Shown here piece after piece: positions 9,418 to 17,714 of a DNA stretch of 64,000 nucleotides. The notes under the pieces were generated by a model. That model was given only the letters and a program-made list of their open reading frames with translations. It made no database searches and had not been told where the DNA came from. Origin of the DNA: Thalassospira sp. HJ (lineage in GTDB: Bacteria; Pseudomonadota; Alphaproteobacteria; Rhodospirillales; Thalassospiraceae); the NCBI RefSeq assembly GCF_000948415.1, contig NZ_JYII01000003.1, forward strand, positions 184,494 through 248,493. The letters are read 5' to 3'. Each line of letters starts with the position of its first letter. The first letter of the stretch is position 1. The translations under genes were made by a program, and so were the position numbers.

Positions 9418-10755
9418 TTAATCGCGCAATCCACGCCGTGCGGAACTCCGCACACGATCAATAAACAGATCGGCCTGACCGATATAGTTGACCGGATCAC
9501 GCACCTGATCCCAATCGACCGGCGCGTCAGTCAGTTTCGGAAGTTCGTCAAACAGATTGCTCTGATTGGCCGCCGAGTTGGCAACGGCTTCCTTGACCAG
9601 CTTGTCCGCCGCATCGCGTCCAATGTGATCGGCAAGGGCAAATGTCGCGGCCTCTGCCAGCATGGCACCACGCGATAGCTCAAGATTTTGCGCCATCCGC
9701 TCGGTATTGATTTTAAGGTCTGGCACCATATCCACCGCCTGTGCCAAGGCCGCACCGGTTGCCGTCATGATTTGCGGCAGGGTCAACCATTCCAGAAGCC
9801 AGCTTGCCCCGCAGCGTTCATGATCATGTAGTTGCGACTGGGCAAAGGTGCCAAGCTGCCCGGCATTAAACCGCGCGAGGGTCACCAGCATTTCTGCCTG
9901 CACCGGGTTGGATTTGTGCGGCATGGTCGATGATCCACCGCCCTTGCCCGGTTGAACTTCGGCAATTTCGGACTGTGCCAGCAGAACCAGATCCTGCCCC
10001 ATCTTGCCAAGTGCGCCGGTCAGGGCTGTCAGTTGGCTTGCAAAATCGACAAGTCCATCACGCTGGGCATGCCAGGGCATATCAGCCAGCGGAAGATCAA
10101 GTTCCTCGGCCAAGTTGCTTTCGACTTCCGGGGCCTTGTCCCCGATGGAGGCCAGCGTTCCCGCCGCCCCGCCAAACGAAACGCGAAGCAAATCGGAAGC
10201 AAGGCTTTCGATCCGGCGATCAATGCGCACAAGTGGTGCCAGCCATCCGGCAGCCTTGAGACCAAAGGTCGTCGGCACAGCCTGTTGCGAACGGGTACGC
10301 CCGATCATCACCGTTTTACGATGGGTATCGGCATGGGCCGAAAGCGCCTTGGCGAGCTTGCGAATGCGGCGACGAATGATCGCAATCGCATCGCGCAGCT
10401 GCAAAACAAGGGCGGTATCAACCACATCCTGACTGGTCGCCCCGAAATGCACAAAGCGCGCGTCTTCACCGCCAATTTCGGCCTTAAGCGCCTTCACAAG
10501 GGCAGGCACCGGCACGCCGGCACTTGCCGTTCCGGCGGCAAGAGAGGCTGGGTCCGGGGTAAAATCACGGCAAACCTCGGCGATGCGAGCGGCACTTTCC
10601 TTGGGGATCAGGCCTGCGCGTGCCTCGGCCGCGGCAAGGGCTGATTCAAAAAGCAGCATCGATGAAATCTGTGCCCGGTCTTCAAACAGGGCGGCAATTT
10701 CCGGATCGGAAAACAGATTTCCAAGCAAGGCCGAGTCAAAAGGCGAAACGCTCAT
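9418..10755 (-). CDS. pcaB: 3-carboxy-cis,cis-muconate cycloisomerase PcaB
   Basis: A 445-residue member of the fumarase/aspartase superfamily. The flexible catalytic loop signature GGGSSTMPHKSNPVQAE is present near residue 270. PcaB converts 3-carboxy-cis,cis-muconate, the product of protocatechuate 3,4-dioxygenase, to 4-carboxymuconolactone in the cytoplasm. It lies downstream of pcaF but is separated by a terminator-like hairpin (10844-10871) and a 144-base gap holding an inverted repeat, so it probably has its own promoter. The ATG at 10755 begins the family's usual N-terminus. Confidence 0.93.
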   Translation of the reverse strand: MSVSPFDSALLGNLFSDPEIAALFEDRAQISSMLLFESALAAAEARAGLIPKESAARIAEVCRDFTPDPASLAAGTASAGVPVPALVKALKAEIGGEDARFVHFGATSQDVVDTALVLQLRDAIAIIRRRIRKLAKALSAHADTHRKTVMIGRTRSQQAVPTTFGLKAAGWLAPLVRIDRRIESLASDLLRVSFGGAAGTLASIGDKAPEVESNLAEELDLPLADMPWHAQRDGLVDFASQLTALTGALGKMGQDLVLLAQSEIAEVQPGKGGGSSTMPHKSNPVQAEMLVTLARFNAGQLGTFAQSQLHDHERCGASWLLEWLTLPQIMTATGAALAQAVDMVPDLKINTERMAQNLELSRGAMLAEAATFALADHIGRDAADKLVKEAVANSAANQSNLFDELPKLTDAPVDWDQVRDPVNYIGQADLFIDRVRSSARRGLRD

Positions 10756-10789
10756 CAGGGGTCATCCACCGTTCAAACAGGTGTAAATT

Positions 10790-10824
10790 CAATATGGTCC
10801 AGTCTCGCGCCAGCAACCATATTG
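10790..10824. promoter_or_regulatory. Inverted repeat upstream of pcaB, candidate operator
   Basis: CAATATGG (10790-10797) and CCATATTG (10817-10824) form a perfect 8-bp inverted repeat with 19 bases between. It lies 35-69 bases upstream of the pcaB start and downstream of the pcaF terminator. The sequence differs from the sites at pcaD/pcaQ, so the binding protein is unknown. Confidence 0.4.
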
Positions 10825-10843
10825 GTCAATAACGCAAAAAGAA

Positions 10844-10871
10844 GCCCCTGCCCGTTAACCGGCACAGGGGC
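10844..10871 (-). terminator. Terminator after pcaF
   Basis: GCCCCTG (10844-10850) pairs with CAGGGGC (10865-10871), extended by a CCGTTAACCGG core; in the leftward transcript the stem is followed by a T-rich run (complement of 10835-10843). Confidence 0.7.
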
Positions 10872-10899
10872 AACTTTCAAAAATCAATCGCCATAAGGT

Positions 10900-12105
10900 T
10901 CAGACAGCTTCAAGCGCAATCGCGATGCCCTGACCAACGCCAATGCACATGGTCGCCAGCGCACGCTTGCCACCGCTGCGTTTCATCTGAAGGGCTGCGG
11001 TGCCGGTGATACGTGCACCCGACATGCCCAGCGGATGCCCAAGCGCAATCGCGCCACCATTCGGGTTCACGCGTGCATCATCATCGGCAATGCCAAGATC
11101 ACGAAGCGTCGCCAACCCTTGGGATGCAAAGGCCTCGTTCAGTTCGATCACGTCGAGCTGATCGGTCGACCAGCCAAGGCGTGCAAGAAGCTTTTTGCTT
11201 GCCGGGGCCGGGCCAAAGCCCATGATGCGCGGCGCGACACCGGCGGTCGCGCCACCAACAACGCGTGCAATTGGGGTCAGTCCATATTTCTTGACCGCAG
11301 CTTCGGATGCGACGATCAGCGCTGCGGCACCGTCATTCACACCCGATGCATTGCCTGCCGTGACCGAACCGCCTTCGCGGAACGGGGTCGGCAGTTTGGC
11401 AAGTTTTTCGGCCGTGGTACCCGGACGCGGATGTTCATCCTTGTCCACGACAATTGCATCGCCTTTGCGCTGCGGAATGGTGACCGGGGTAATTTCCGCG
11501 GCAAGGTTGCCATTTTCCTGCGCTGCGACCGCCTTGTCCTGCGAACGGGCGGCAAAAGCATCCTGATCTTCGCGCGAGATGTTGAAATCCTCGGCAACGT
11601 TTTCGCCGGTTTCGGGCATGGAGTCCACGCCGTACTGTTTCTTCATCACCGGGTTCACGAACCGCCAGCCAATGGTGGTGTCATAGATCTCCGCATTGCG
11701 CGAAAAGGCCGAAGACGCCTTTGGCATGACAAACGGCGCACGTGACATGCTTTCAACGCCGCCGGCAATCATCAGTTCGGCTTCGCCCGACTTGATCGCG
11801 CGCGCCGCCATAATGATCGCATCCATGCCCGAACCGCACAGACGGTTGACCGTGGTGCCGGTCACCGTTTCCGGCAGACCGGCAAGAAGGGCGGACATAC
11901 GCGCAACGTTGCGGTTATCTTCACCAGCCTGGTTGGCACAGCCAAAGACGATGTCGTCAACAGCGGCAAAATCCAGATCCGGGTTACGGTCCATCAACGC
12001 TTTTAGCGGAATGGCACCAAGATCATCGGCACGCACCTGCGACAGGCTGCCACCAAAGCGGCCAATCGGGGTGCGGATATAATCGCAAATATATGCGTCA
12101 GCCAT
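10900..12105 (-). CDS. pcaF: 3-oxoadipyl-CoA thiolase PcaF
   Basis: A 401-residue thiolase. The acyl-accepting Cys is in [10 protein letters not shown] (Cys 90), the conserved His in [10 protein letters not shown] and the second Cys in MCIGVGQG near the C-terminus. It cleaves 3-oxoadipyl-CoA to succinyl-CoA and acetyl-CoA, the last step of the beta-ketoadipate pathway. AAGGATC lies just upstream of the ATG. It follows pcaIJ with a short gap, as last gene of the main pca transcript before a terminator. A generic acetyl-CoA acetyltransferase is possible by sequence alone, but the context makes PcaF firm. Confidence 0.94.
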   Translation of the reverse strand: MADAYICDYIRTPIGRFGGSLSQVRADDLGAIPLKALMDRNPDLDFAAVDDIVFGCANQAGEDNRNVARMSALLAGLPETVTGTTVNRLCGSGMDAIIMAARAIKSGEAELMIAGGVESMSRAPFVMPKASSAFSRNAEIYDTTIGWRFVNPVMKKQYGVDSMPETGENVAEDFNISREDQDAFAARSQDKAVAAQENGNLAAEITPVTIPQRKGDAIVVDKDEHPRPGTTAEKLAKLPTPFREGGSVTAGNASGVNDGAAALIVASEAAVKKYGLTPIARVVGGATAGVAPRIMGFGPAPASKKLLARLGWSTDQLDVIELNEAFASQGLATLRDLGIADDDARVNPNGGAIALGHPLGMSGARITGTAALQMKRSGGKRALATMCIGVGQGIAIALEAV

Positions 12106-12128
12106 TTCTAAGATCCTTTTTATTGCTC

Positions 12129-12902
12129 TTACTGCTGGTCCCCATGGGCCTTGGCGGTACGAGCATGCAGTTCACGCAGAACCTGCAATTCTTTCTCGGA
12201 CGGGATCGCAGTTTCGGCGACTTCGTCGGCGAACTCAACATCCCAACCGGTATTTTCGATGATTTCTTCGCGGGTTACGCCCGGATGGATCGACGTCACA
12301 ACGAATTGCTTGCCGACCGGATGCGGTTCCATGATGCAAAGATCGGTAATAAGACGCGACGGACCTTTGGTATCGACACCATAGGATGCGCGGTCATCAC
12401 CGCCCTTGCCATGACCAAGCGATGTCACGAAATCGATCTTGTTCACGAAGCCGCGTTTGCTTTGCTTCATGACGAGGAAGACTTCACCACAGCTGGTCGC
12501 GATTTCCGGCGCACCACCGCCTCCCGGCAGACGGACTTTGGGGTTGTCGTAATCACCAATCACGGTGGTGTTGATGTTGCCATACTTGTCGAGTTGGGCC
12601 GCACCGAGGAAGCCAACCGAAATCTTGCCGCCCTGCAGCCAGTAGCGGAACATCTCCGGCACGGCGACCGTGTTCACAGCGGTTTCGCAAAGTTCGCCAT
12701 CACCGATCGACAGCGGCAGGACGTCCGGCTTGGTGCCGATCGTGCCACTTTCATAAATCAGGGTAATGTCCGGCGCATGGGTCAGGCGTGCCAAATTACA
12801 CGCAGCCGACGGCATACCGATACCAACAAAGCACACATCGTCGTTCTTAAGCGCGCGTGCGGCGGATACCGTCATCATTTCAGTCGGGGTATATTCAACC
12901 AT
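12129..12902 (-). CDS. pcaJ: 3-oxoadipate CoA-transferase subunit B PcaJ
   Basis: A 257-residue subunit of the family I CoA-transferases. The catalytic Glu is expected in the segment YESGTIG near residue 50, and GGGGAPEIATSCGEVF is typical of the subunit. With PcaI it transfers CoA from succinyl-CoA to 3-oxoadipate. GGAGGAAAAATC gives a strong ribosome site before the ATG at 12902, which lies 14 bases after the pcaI stop, so the two are translated in step. Confidence 0.94.
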   Translation of the reverse strand: MVEYTPTEMMTVSAARALKNDDVCFVGIGMPSAACNLARLTHAPDITLIYESGTIGTKPDVLPLSIGDGELCETAVNTVAVPEMFRYWLQGGKISVGFLGAAQLDKYGNINTTVIGDYDNPKVRLPGGGGAPEIATSCGEVFLVMKQSKRGFVNKIDFVTSLGHGKGGDDRASYGVDTKGPSRLITDLCIMEPHPVGKQFVVTSIHPGVTREEIIENTGWDVEFADEVAETAIPSEKELQVLRELHARTAKAHGDQQ

Positions 12903-12916
12903 GATTTTTCCTCCGC

Positions 12917-13771
12917 TTAGCCTTTATTTGCTTCACGCTTGGCCGCGAAATCTTCGGGACCGCCATTAATGACATGCTCTTCAATCCAGGCCTGGAACGC
13001 TTCGCGATCACGGGCGATCGGATCCCATGCCTTATAGAACGCGTTGTCGCGCTTGTAGTAGCCTTGGGCGTAGGACGGATGCGCCCCGCCCGGCAATTCG
13101 ACAATTGCCGTTACCGCCCAGTTCGGCAGCATGACAGCGTTTGGCGAGATATCGCCGAAATCATCGACAATCTCTTCGACCGTGATGATCGATTTCTTTG
13201 CAGCCAGAACCGCTTCTTTCTGAACACCGACAATGCCTTCAAACAGGACATCGCCCTTTTTATTGGCTTTCTGGGCATGCACAACAGTGACATCCGGGCG
13301 GATCGCCGGAACAGCCGCCAGGCTTTCGCCGGTGAACGGGCATTCAATGAATTTGATATTCGGGTTCACACGCGGCAGTTCTGCCCCGCGATAGCCCTTG
13401 AACACCGCACACGGCAGGCCAGCAGCCCCCGCGTCATAGGCATTGGCCATCGCCGCGTGGCTGTGTTCTTCGATCTCAAGCTTGGTCGGCCATGCCTTCT
13501 CATAGGCATCGCGCAGACGGTGCAGCGAGCCGACACCGGGGTTCCCGCCCCAGGAAAAGACCAGTTTTTTCGCACAACCCGCACCGATAAGCTGATCATA
13601 GATCATATCAGGCGTCATGCGGATCAGGGTCAGATCCTTGATACCCTGACGAATGATTTCGTGTCCGGCAGCATGCGGGATCAGATGGGTGAAGCCTTCC
13701 ATCGAGATGGTGTCGCCATCCTTTACGCAGGATGCGACCGCCTCTTTAAGCGACATGAAACGTGCAACCAC
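12917..13771 (-). CDS. pcaI: 3-oxoadipate CoA-transferase subunit A PcaI
   Basis: About 284 residues, the A subunit of the CoA-transferase: glycine-rich CoA-binding segment FSWGGNPGVGSL near residue 80 and the VHAQKANKKGDVLFEG motif. Partner of PcaJ. The start is GTG at 13771 with CAGGAG six bases upstream; an upstream in-frame TTG (13792) would place this ribosome site inside the gene, and the ATG at 13756 is too far from it. It is preceded by a 130-base gap after pcaG that holds a long hairpin. Confidence 0.93.
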   Translation of the reverse strand: MVARFMSLKEAVASCVKDGDTISMEGFTHLIPHAAGHEIIRQGIKDLTLIRMTPDMIYDQLIGAGCAKKLVFSWGGNPGVGSLHRLRDAYEKAWPTKLEIEEHSHAAMANAYDAGAAGLPCAVFKGYRGAELPRVNPNIKFIECPFTGESLAAVPAIRPDVTVVHAQKANKKGDVLFEGIVGVQKEAVLAAKKSIITVEEIVDDFGDISPNAVMLPNWAVTAIVELPGGAHPSYAQGYYKRDNAFYKAWDPIARDREAFQAWIEEHVINGGPEDFAAKREANKG

Positions 13772-13840
13772 GGCAAACTCCTGTGGTATCAATCCAAAAC
13801 ATTACAAATGCGGGGTTTTCACCCCAAAGGAAATTCAGGT

Positions 13841-13889
13841 CGATGGCTGCGACCGCCGGCTTTCCCCAAAGCAGCGGACGCAGCCATCG
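13841..13889 (-). other. Long intercistronic hairpin between pcaG and pcaI
   Basis: An 11-bp perfect stem (13841-13851 with 13879-13889) encloses further pairing CCGC/GCGG and GCTTT/AAAGC around a CCCC loop, giving one long imperfect hairpin. No T-run follows in the leftward transcript, so an mRNA processing or stability element in the pca operon fits better than a terminator. Confidence 0.6.
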
Positions 13890-13901
13890 CGCCAGATCGA
13901 C

Positions 13902-14489
13902 TTACACGTCGAAGAACACGGTTTCCGCGTCCCCCTGCATGTGGATATCGATCCGGTATTCAATCCCCGTCGGGGTTTCGACACGCTTGGCAATCAGGGT
14001 GTCGCGACGATCTGCCGGGACTGACTGCAAGACAGGGTCCTTTGCATTCAGCTCAGCTTCATCGTCGAAATAGAAACGGGTAAAGGCGTGAACCAGCATG
14101 CCGCGCATAAACACGATCACGTTGACAAACGGCGCACCGGCATCTTCGACGACACCGGGCTTTACCGTATCAAACCAGAAGCGCAGCTTGGCATCCGTGC
14201 CGGTGCCGCAACGGCCAAGACCACGGAAACCGGTTTCGGAAACATCAACCGGCTTTTCGCTGTAAACGCCATTGGCGTCAGCCTGCCAGATTTCGATCAT
14301 CGCATCATTGACCGGGTTGCCTTCGCCATCAAAGACGGTGCCGGTGATGCGGATATGTTCACCGGCCGCATCCGGACCGGCAACGGTCGGATCAGCGATA
14401 TCGGTGAAGTCGTATGCGTACTGGCCTGCGGTCAAGCCATAGGCGAAATACGGGCCAACCGTCTGTGAGGGGGTTTCACCATAAGCCAT
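13902..14489 (-). CDS. pcaG: Protocatechuate 3,4-dioxygenase alpha subunit PcaG
   Basis: A 195-residue intradiol dioxygenase subunit: TPSQTVGPYFAYGL at the N-terminus and DAMIEIWQADANGVYSEKP in the core, the intradiol fold. The alpha chain lacks the complete iron site and shapes the substrate pocket of the alpha-beta heteromer. It starts three bases after the pcaH stop, so the two are coupled. Together PcaGH open the ring of protocatechuate between the hydroxyls. Confidence 0.94.
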   Translation of the reverse strand: MAYGETPSQTVGPYFAYGLTAGQYAYDFTDIADPTVAGPDAAGEHIRITGTVFDGEGNPVNDAMIEIWQADANGVYSEKPVDVSETGFRGLGRCGTGTDAKLRFWFDTVKPGVVEDAGAPFVNVIVFMRGMLVHAFTRFYFDDEAELNAKDPVLQSVPADRRDTLIAKRVETPTGIEYRIDIHMQGDAETVFFDV

Positions 14490-14492
14490 GAC

Positions 14493-15194
14493 TTAATTCT
14501 CCATCGGGGTGCCGTTGCGTCCACGCAGGACAATGTCGAACTGATAACCAAGGGCAAAGCCTTCCTCGGTCGCCTCAATCGAGAATTTGGCAATCAGGCG
14601 TTCGCGGGCTGCCGCGTCCTCGGTACCAAGGAAAATCGGATCAAGATCAAGCAGCGGATCACCCGGAAAATACATCTGGGTGACAAGGCGGGTGGCAAAG
14701 CCCGGACCAAACAGCGAGATATGGATATGGTTCGGACGCCAGGCATTGAAGTGGTTGCCCCACGGATAGGCGCCCGGCTTGATGGTATAGAATTTGTAAT
14801 TGCCCTGATCATCGGTGAAGCACCGACCCGAGCCGCGGAAGTTCGGATCGAGCGGCGCATCATGCTGATCGACCTTATGCACATAGCGACCAGCAGCATT
14901 GGCCTGCCAGATTTCAACAAGAATGTTGGGTTGCGGGCGGCCATCGGTATCCATCACACGACCATGCACGACAATGCGTTCACCAAGCGGTTCGCCATTG
15001 ACGACACCATTTTTGGTCAGATCGAAATCCAGTTCGCGAACGCTTGCCGGGGCAAAGCGCGGACCGGTTCCCTCGCTCACACCCGATTTGATCGCAAGCG
15101 GTGCCTGGGTCGGACCACGCAGGATGGTGGACTTGTAACCGGGTGCGATATAGGGGGCGTGGGAACCCCAGTCACGCGGTTTGAAGGTGGACAT
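14493..15194 (-). CDS. pcaH: Protocatechuate 3,4-dioxygenase beta subunit PcaH
   Basis: A 233-residue intradiol dioxygenase carrying the non-heme Fe(III) site: Tyr ligands in AAGRYVHKVD and KPGAYPWGN and the paired His ligands in PNHIHISLFGPGF. The N-terminal extension HAPYIAPGYKSTILRGP is typical of PcaH. It is the catalytic partner of PcaG. Order pcaD-pcaC-pcaH-pcaG on the minus strand implies one transcript starting upstream of pcaD. Confidence 0.95.
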   Translation of the reverse strand: MSTFKPRDWGSHAPYIAPGYKSTILRGPTQAPLAIKSGVSEGTGPRFAPASVRELDFDLTKNGVVNGEPLGERIVVHGRVMDTDGRPQPNILVEIWQANAAGRYVHKVDQHDAPLDPNFRGSGRCFTDDQGNYKFYTIKPGAYPWGNHFNAWRPNHIHISLFGPGFATRLVTQMYFPGDPLLDLDPIFLGTEDAAARERLIAKFSIEATEEGFALGYQFDIVLRGRNGTPMEN

Positions 15195-15199
15195 GTGAC

Positions 15200-15592
15200 T
15201 TACTCTCCCTTGGATGCCGCGTCGATCTCGGCATAGGCTTGTTTGGCGATGCGGAAGGCCGTATTGGCGGCGGGAACGCCGGCATAAACCGCAACATGCA
15301 TCAGGGTTTCACGGATATCATCGCGTGTTGCCCCAGTATTCAAGGTCGCCCGGATATGCATGGCGAGTTCTTCTTCATGACCAAGCCCCGCAAGCAGCGC
15401 GATGGTCACGATCGAACGTTCACGCTTGGTGAACGCGTCACTCGTCCAGACACCATTCCAAACATTCTCGGTGATATAGCGCTGAAAACCTTCGTCGATT
15501 TCCGTGATGTTCTTGGATGCGCGATCCACATGTGCATCGCCCAGAACAGAACGGCGTGTTTTCATGCCAACGTCATACCGGCTCTCAGACAA
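15200..15592 (-). CDS. pcaC: 4-carboxymuconolactone decarboxylase PcaC
   Basis: A 130-residue AhpD-like decarboxylase (DAFTKRERSIVTIALLAGLG, and RETLMHVAVYAGVPAAN near the C-terminus). It converts 4-carboxymuconolactone to 3-oxoadipate enol-lactone. The start chosen is TTG at 15592, because AAGGAG lies seven bases upstream inside the end of pcaD and the two genes overlap by eight bases; the ATG at 15565 has a poorer site. The length matches the family either way. Confidence 0.93.
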   Translation of the reverse strand: MSESRYDVGMKTRRSVLGDAHVDRASKNITEIDEGFQRYITENVWNGVWTSDAFTKRERSIVTIALLAGLGHEEELAMHIRATLNTGATRDDIRETLMHVAVYAGVPAANTAFRIAKQAYAEIDAASKGE

Positions 15593-16385
15593 GGTTCTTC
15601 TCCTTGGTAAATCGGTCGATCAACCGGGTCAGCAATTCCGGGGTTTCGATGCATGGCAGATGCCCGCCCCCGTCAATCAATTCGAATTCGGCACCGGGGA
15701 TGGCAGATGCCATGGCGCGCACCACATCGGGCGGCGTTGCCAGGTCTTCCGATCCACAGATACATAGGGTTGGAACAGCGATTTTACCCGCCGCACCGCG
15801 CAGATCACCGTCGCGCAGCGCAATACAGGTCCCGACATAGCCCTCGACCGTGGTGCGAACCAGCATGTCGCGATACATCGCGGTTTCAAGAACCCGTTCC
15901 GCACGGAAAGTCGGCGACAGCCAGCGTTCAATAATCGCATCACCCATCGATGCAATGCCATCGGCCTTGATGGCCTCGATCCGGGCGTTCCAGCTGTCAT
16001 AATCGCCAAGCTTTGAGGCTGTATCACACAGGATCAGGCCGCGCACACGACCGGGCACAAGTTCCGTCACTTTCTGGGCTATCAAACCACCGACCGACAG
16101 GCCGCAAATGATCACCTGATCCAGACCAAGATGATCAAGCAACCCGATCAGATCATTGGCATGCAGCGAGACGTCATGAGGCGCATCGCCAATGCCGGAA
16201 AGACCATGGCCACGCTTGTCATAGGTGACGATGTTAAAGCGTTCGGACAACGTACCAACAACATCGTCCCAGATGCGCAGATCCGTACCCAAAGAATTTG
16301 CAAAGACCAGTGCCGGACCGTCTTTTGGCCCTGACTGGCTGTAATGAATGTGTGTCCCGTTGACCGGGGCGACTTGCAGACTCAT
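15585..16385 (-). CDS. pcaD: 3-oxoadipate enol-lactonase PcaD
   Basis: About 266 residues, an alpha/beta-hydrolase with nucleophile elbow CGLSVGG near residue 98 and catalytic His in GGGHLPCIE near the C-terminus. It hydrolyses 3-oxoadipate enol-lactone to 3-oxoadipate. It is the first gene of pcaDCHG, divergent from the regulator pcaQ. ATG 16385 is preferred; in-frame ATG 16391 and GTG 16397 lie upstream. The promoter region carries the proposed PcaQ operator. Confidence 0.92.
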   Translation of the reverse strand: MSLQVAPVNGTHIHYSQSGPKDGPALVFANSLGTDLRIWDDVVGTLSERFNIVTYDKRGHGLSGIGDAPHDVSLHANDLIGLLDHLGLDQVIICGLSVGGLIAQKVTELVPGRVRGLILCDTASKLGDYDSWNARIEAIKADGIASMGDAIIERWLSPTFRAERVLETAMYRDMLVRTTVEGYVGTCIALRDGDLRGAAGKIAVPTLCICGSEDLATPPDVVRAMASAIPGAEFELIDGGGHLPCIETPELLTRLIDRFTKEKNLV

Positions 16386-16431
16386 TATCATTTCCACCCT
16401 GCTTGTTTGCCCTCACATTCGCAGATGGTTT

Positions 16432-16483
16432 TGGTTATGTAAAATGAGGAATTGCGTATTTTGCATAACTATATAATTATGCA
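16432..16483. promoter_or_regulatory. Candidate PcaQ operator, pcaD/pcaQ divergent region
   Basis: TGGTTATG (16432-16439), 24 bases, then CATAACTA (16464-16471). Overlapping the right half is a second inverted repeat, TGCATAA (16462-16468) and TTATGCA (16477-16483), of the T-N11-A kind bound by LysR proteins. The same half-sites with identical 24-base spacing recur upstream of the TRAP genes. Rhizobial PcaQ is known to act on ATAACC/GGTTA(A/T)-type sites, which fits. Confidence 0.65.
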
Positions 16484-16529
16484 TCAGATCCCCATAAGCA
16501 CATTCTAAACTGCTGACATATAGGGCTCC

Positions 16530-17471
16530 ATGCTAGATCAACGCATCAAATTTCGTCATCTGACCTGCTTTCTGGAGGTCGCGCGCCAACGCAGTGTCGT
16601 CAAGGCCGCCGACACGCTGTCCATCACCCAGCCCGCTGTGTCCAAGACCATTCGCGAGCTGGAAGAACATCTTGATGCCCGCCTGTTTGACCGATCAAAG
16701 CGTGGGGTCACCCTGACCGATTTCGGCAAGGTTTTCTTGCGCTATGCCGGGGCCAGCGTCACAGCGCTTCGTCAGGGTGTCGACAGCATCAGCCAGGTGC
16801 GCATGCAAGGCGGGCTTTCGATCAATCTGGGCGTATTGCCCACTGTGGCCGCAAGTGTGATGCCCAACGCCATTCGCCATTTCAAAACCCTTAGCCCCGA
16901 TACCACGGTCAAGGTCGTGGCGGGTCCGAACGTGATGTTGATGGGGCAATTGCGTGTGGGCGAGCTTGACCTTGTGGTCGGGCGATTAGCCGAACCCGAT
17001 CAGATGTCGGGCCTGTCGTTCATTCATCTTTATTCGGAACACATCTCGCTGGTCGCGCGGCCGGGGCATCCTTTACTCGCCGATAAAAACCCGGATATTA
17101 CCCGCATTCGCGAATTCACCGTTCTGGTGCCGCCGAAACACGCGATTATTCACCCGACAGTCGACAAGATGCTGATTGCGCATGGCATTGGCGCCCTGCC
17201 CGACCGTATCGAAACCGTTTCGACATCTTTCGGGCGTGCTTTCACGCGTGAAACCGATGCGATCTGGATCATCTCGAACGGGGCAGTTGCGTCCGATATT
17301 GCCGAAGGGCATCTGGTCGAACTGCCGATCGATACCAGCGACACCTTTGGTCCCGTAGGGCTGACGACACGAATTGATTCGCCGATTTCCCCGCCAGTTG
17401 AAATGCTGATCAATGCCGTACGCGAAGAAGCGTCCCGTCATCACAGCGAACAGGCAGCCGCAAAAACATAA
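16530..17471 (+). CDS. pcaQ: LysR-type regulator PcaQ
   Basis: A 313-residue LysR regulator: winged helix-turn-helix at about residues 8-66 (SVVKAADTLSITQPAVSKTI) and a periplasmic-binding-like effector domain after residue 95. It is divergent from pcaDCHG, the standard position of PcaQ in alphaproteobacteria, where 4-carboxymuconolactone type intermediates act as inducer. Related sites in front of pcaD and of the TRAP transporter suggest that it controls both uptake and breakdown of protocatechuate or a precursor. Confidence 0.9.
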   Translation: MLDQRIKFRHLTCFLEVARQRSVVKAADTLSITQPAVSKTIRELEEHLDARLFDRSKRGVTLTDFGKVFLRYAGASVTALRQGVDSISQVRMQGGLSINLGVLPTVAASVMPNAIRHFKTLSPDTTVKVVAGPNVMLMGQLRVGELDLVVGRLAEPDQMSGLSFIHLYSEHISLVARPGHPLLADKNPDITRIREFTVLVPPKHAIIHPTVDKMLIAHGIGALPDRIETVSTSFGRAFTRETDAIWIISNGAVASDIAEGHLVELPIDTSDTFGPVGLTTRIDSPISPPVEMLINAVREEASRHHSEQAAAKT

Positions 17472-17476
17472 TCATT

Positions 17477-17516
17477 TGGTTATGGATATGTGCCTACATA
17501 TCATTATACATAACCA
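17477..17516. promoter_or_regulatory. Candidate PcaQ operator upstream of the TRAP operon
   Basis: TGGTTATG (17477-17484) and CATAACCA (17509-17516) are a perfect 8-bp inverted repeat with 24 bases between. Nested inside is GATATGT-GCCT-ACATATC (17485-17502). Half-site and spacing equal the site between pcaD and pcaQ. It lies about 200 bases upstream of dctP and directly after pcaQ. Confidence 0.62.
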
Positions 17517-17714
17517 TCACGTACCTATTAGATTGCTCATAAATCGGCATGGCTGAATTGCGTCAAACGCAGGTCATGCGACAAAAAGAACAATAAAAAC
17601 AACAAGAAAAACAAGAACAATAAATCTTGGAAAACTTCGTACGCTAGATGCGCATCGTGGCTGAAACGCTTGTCGGCGCAATGAACGCGACAAGACGTTC
17701 AAAGGAGGAAGAGA

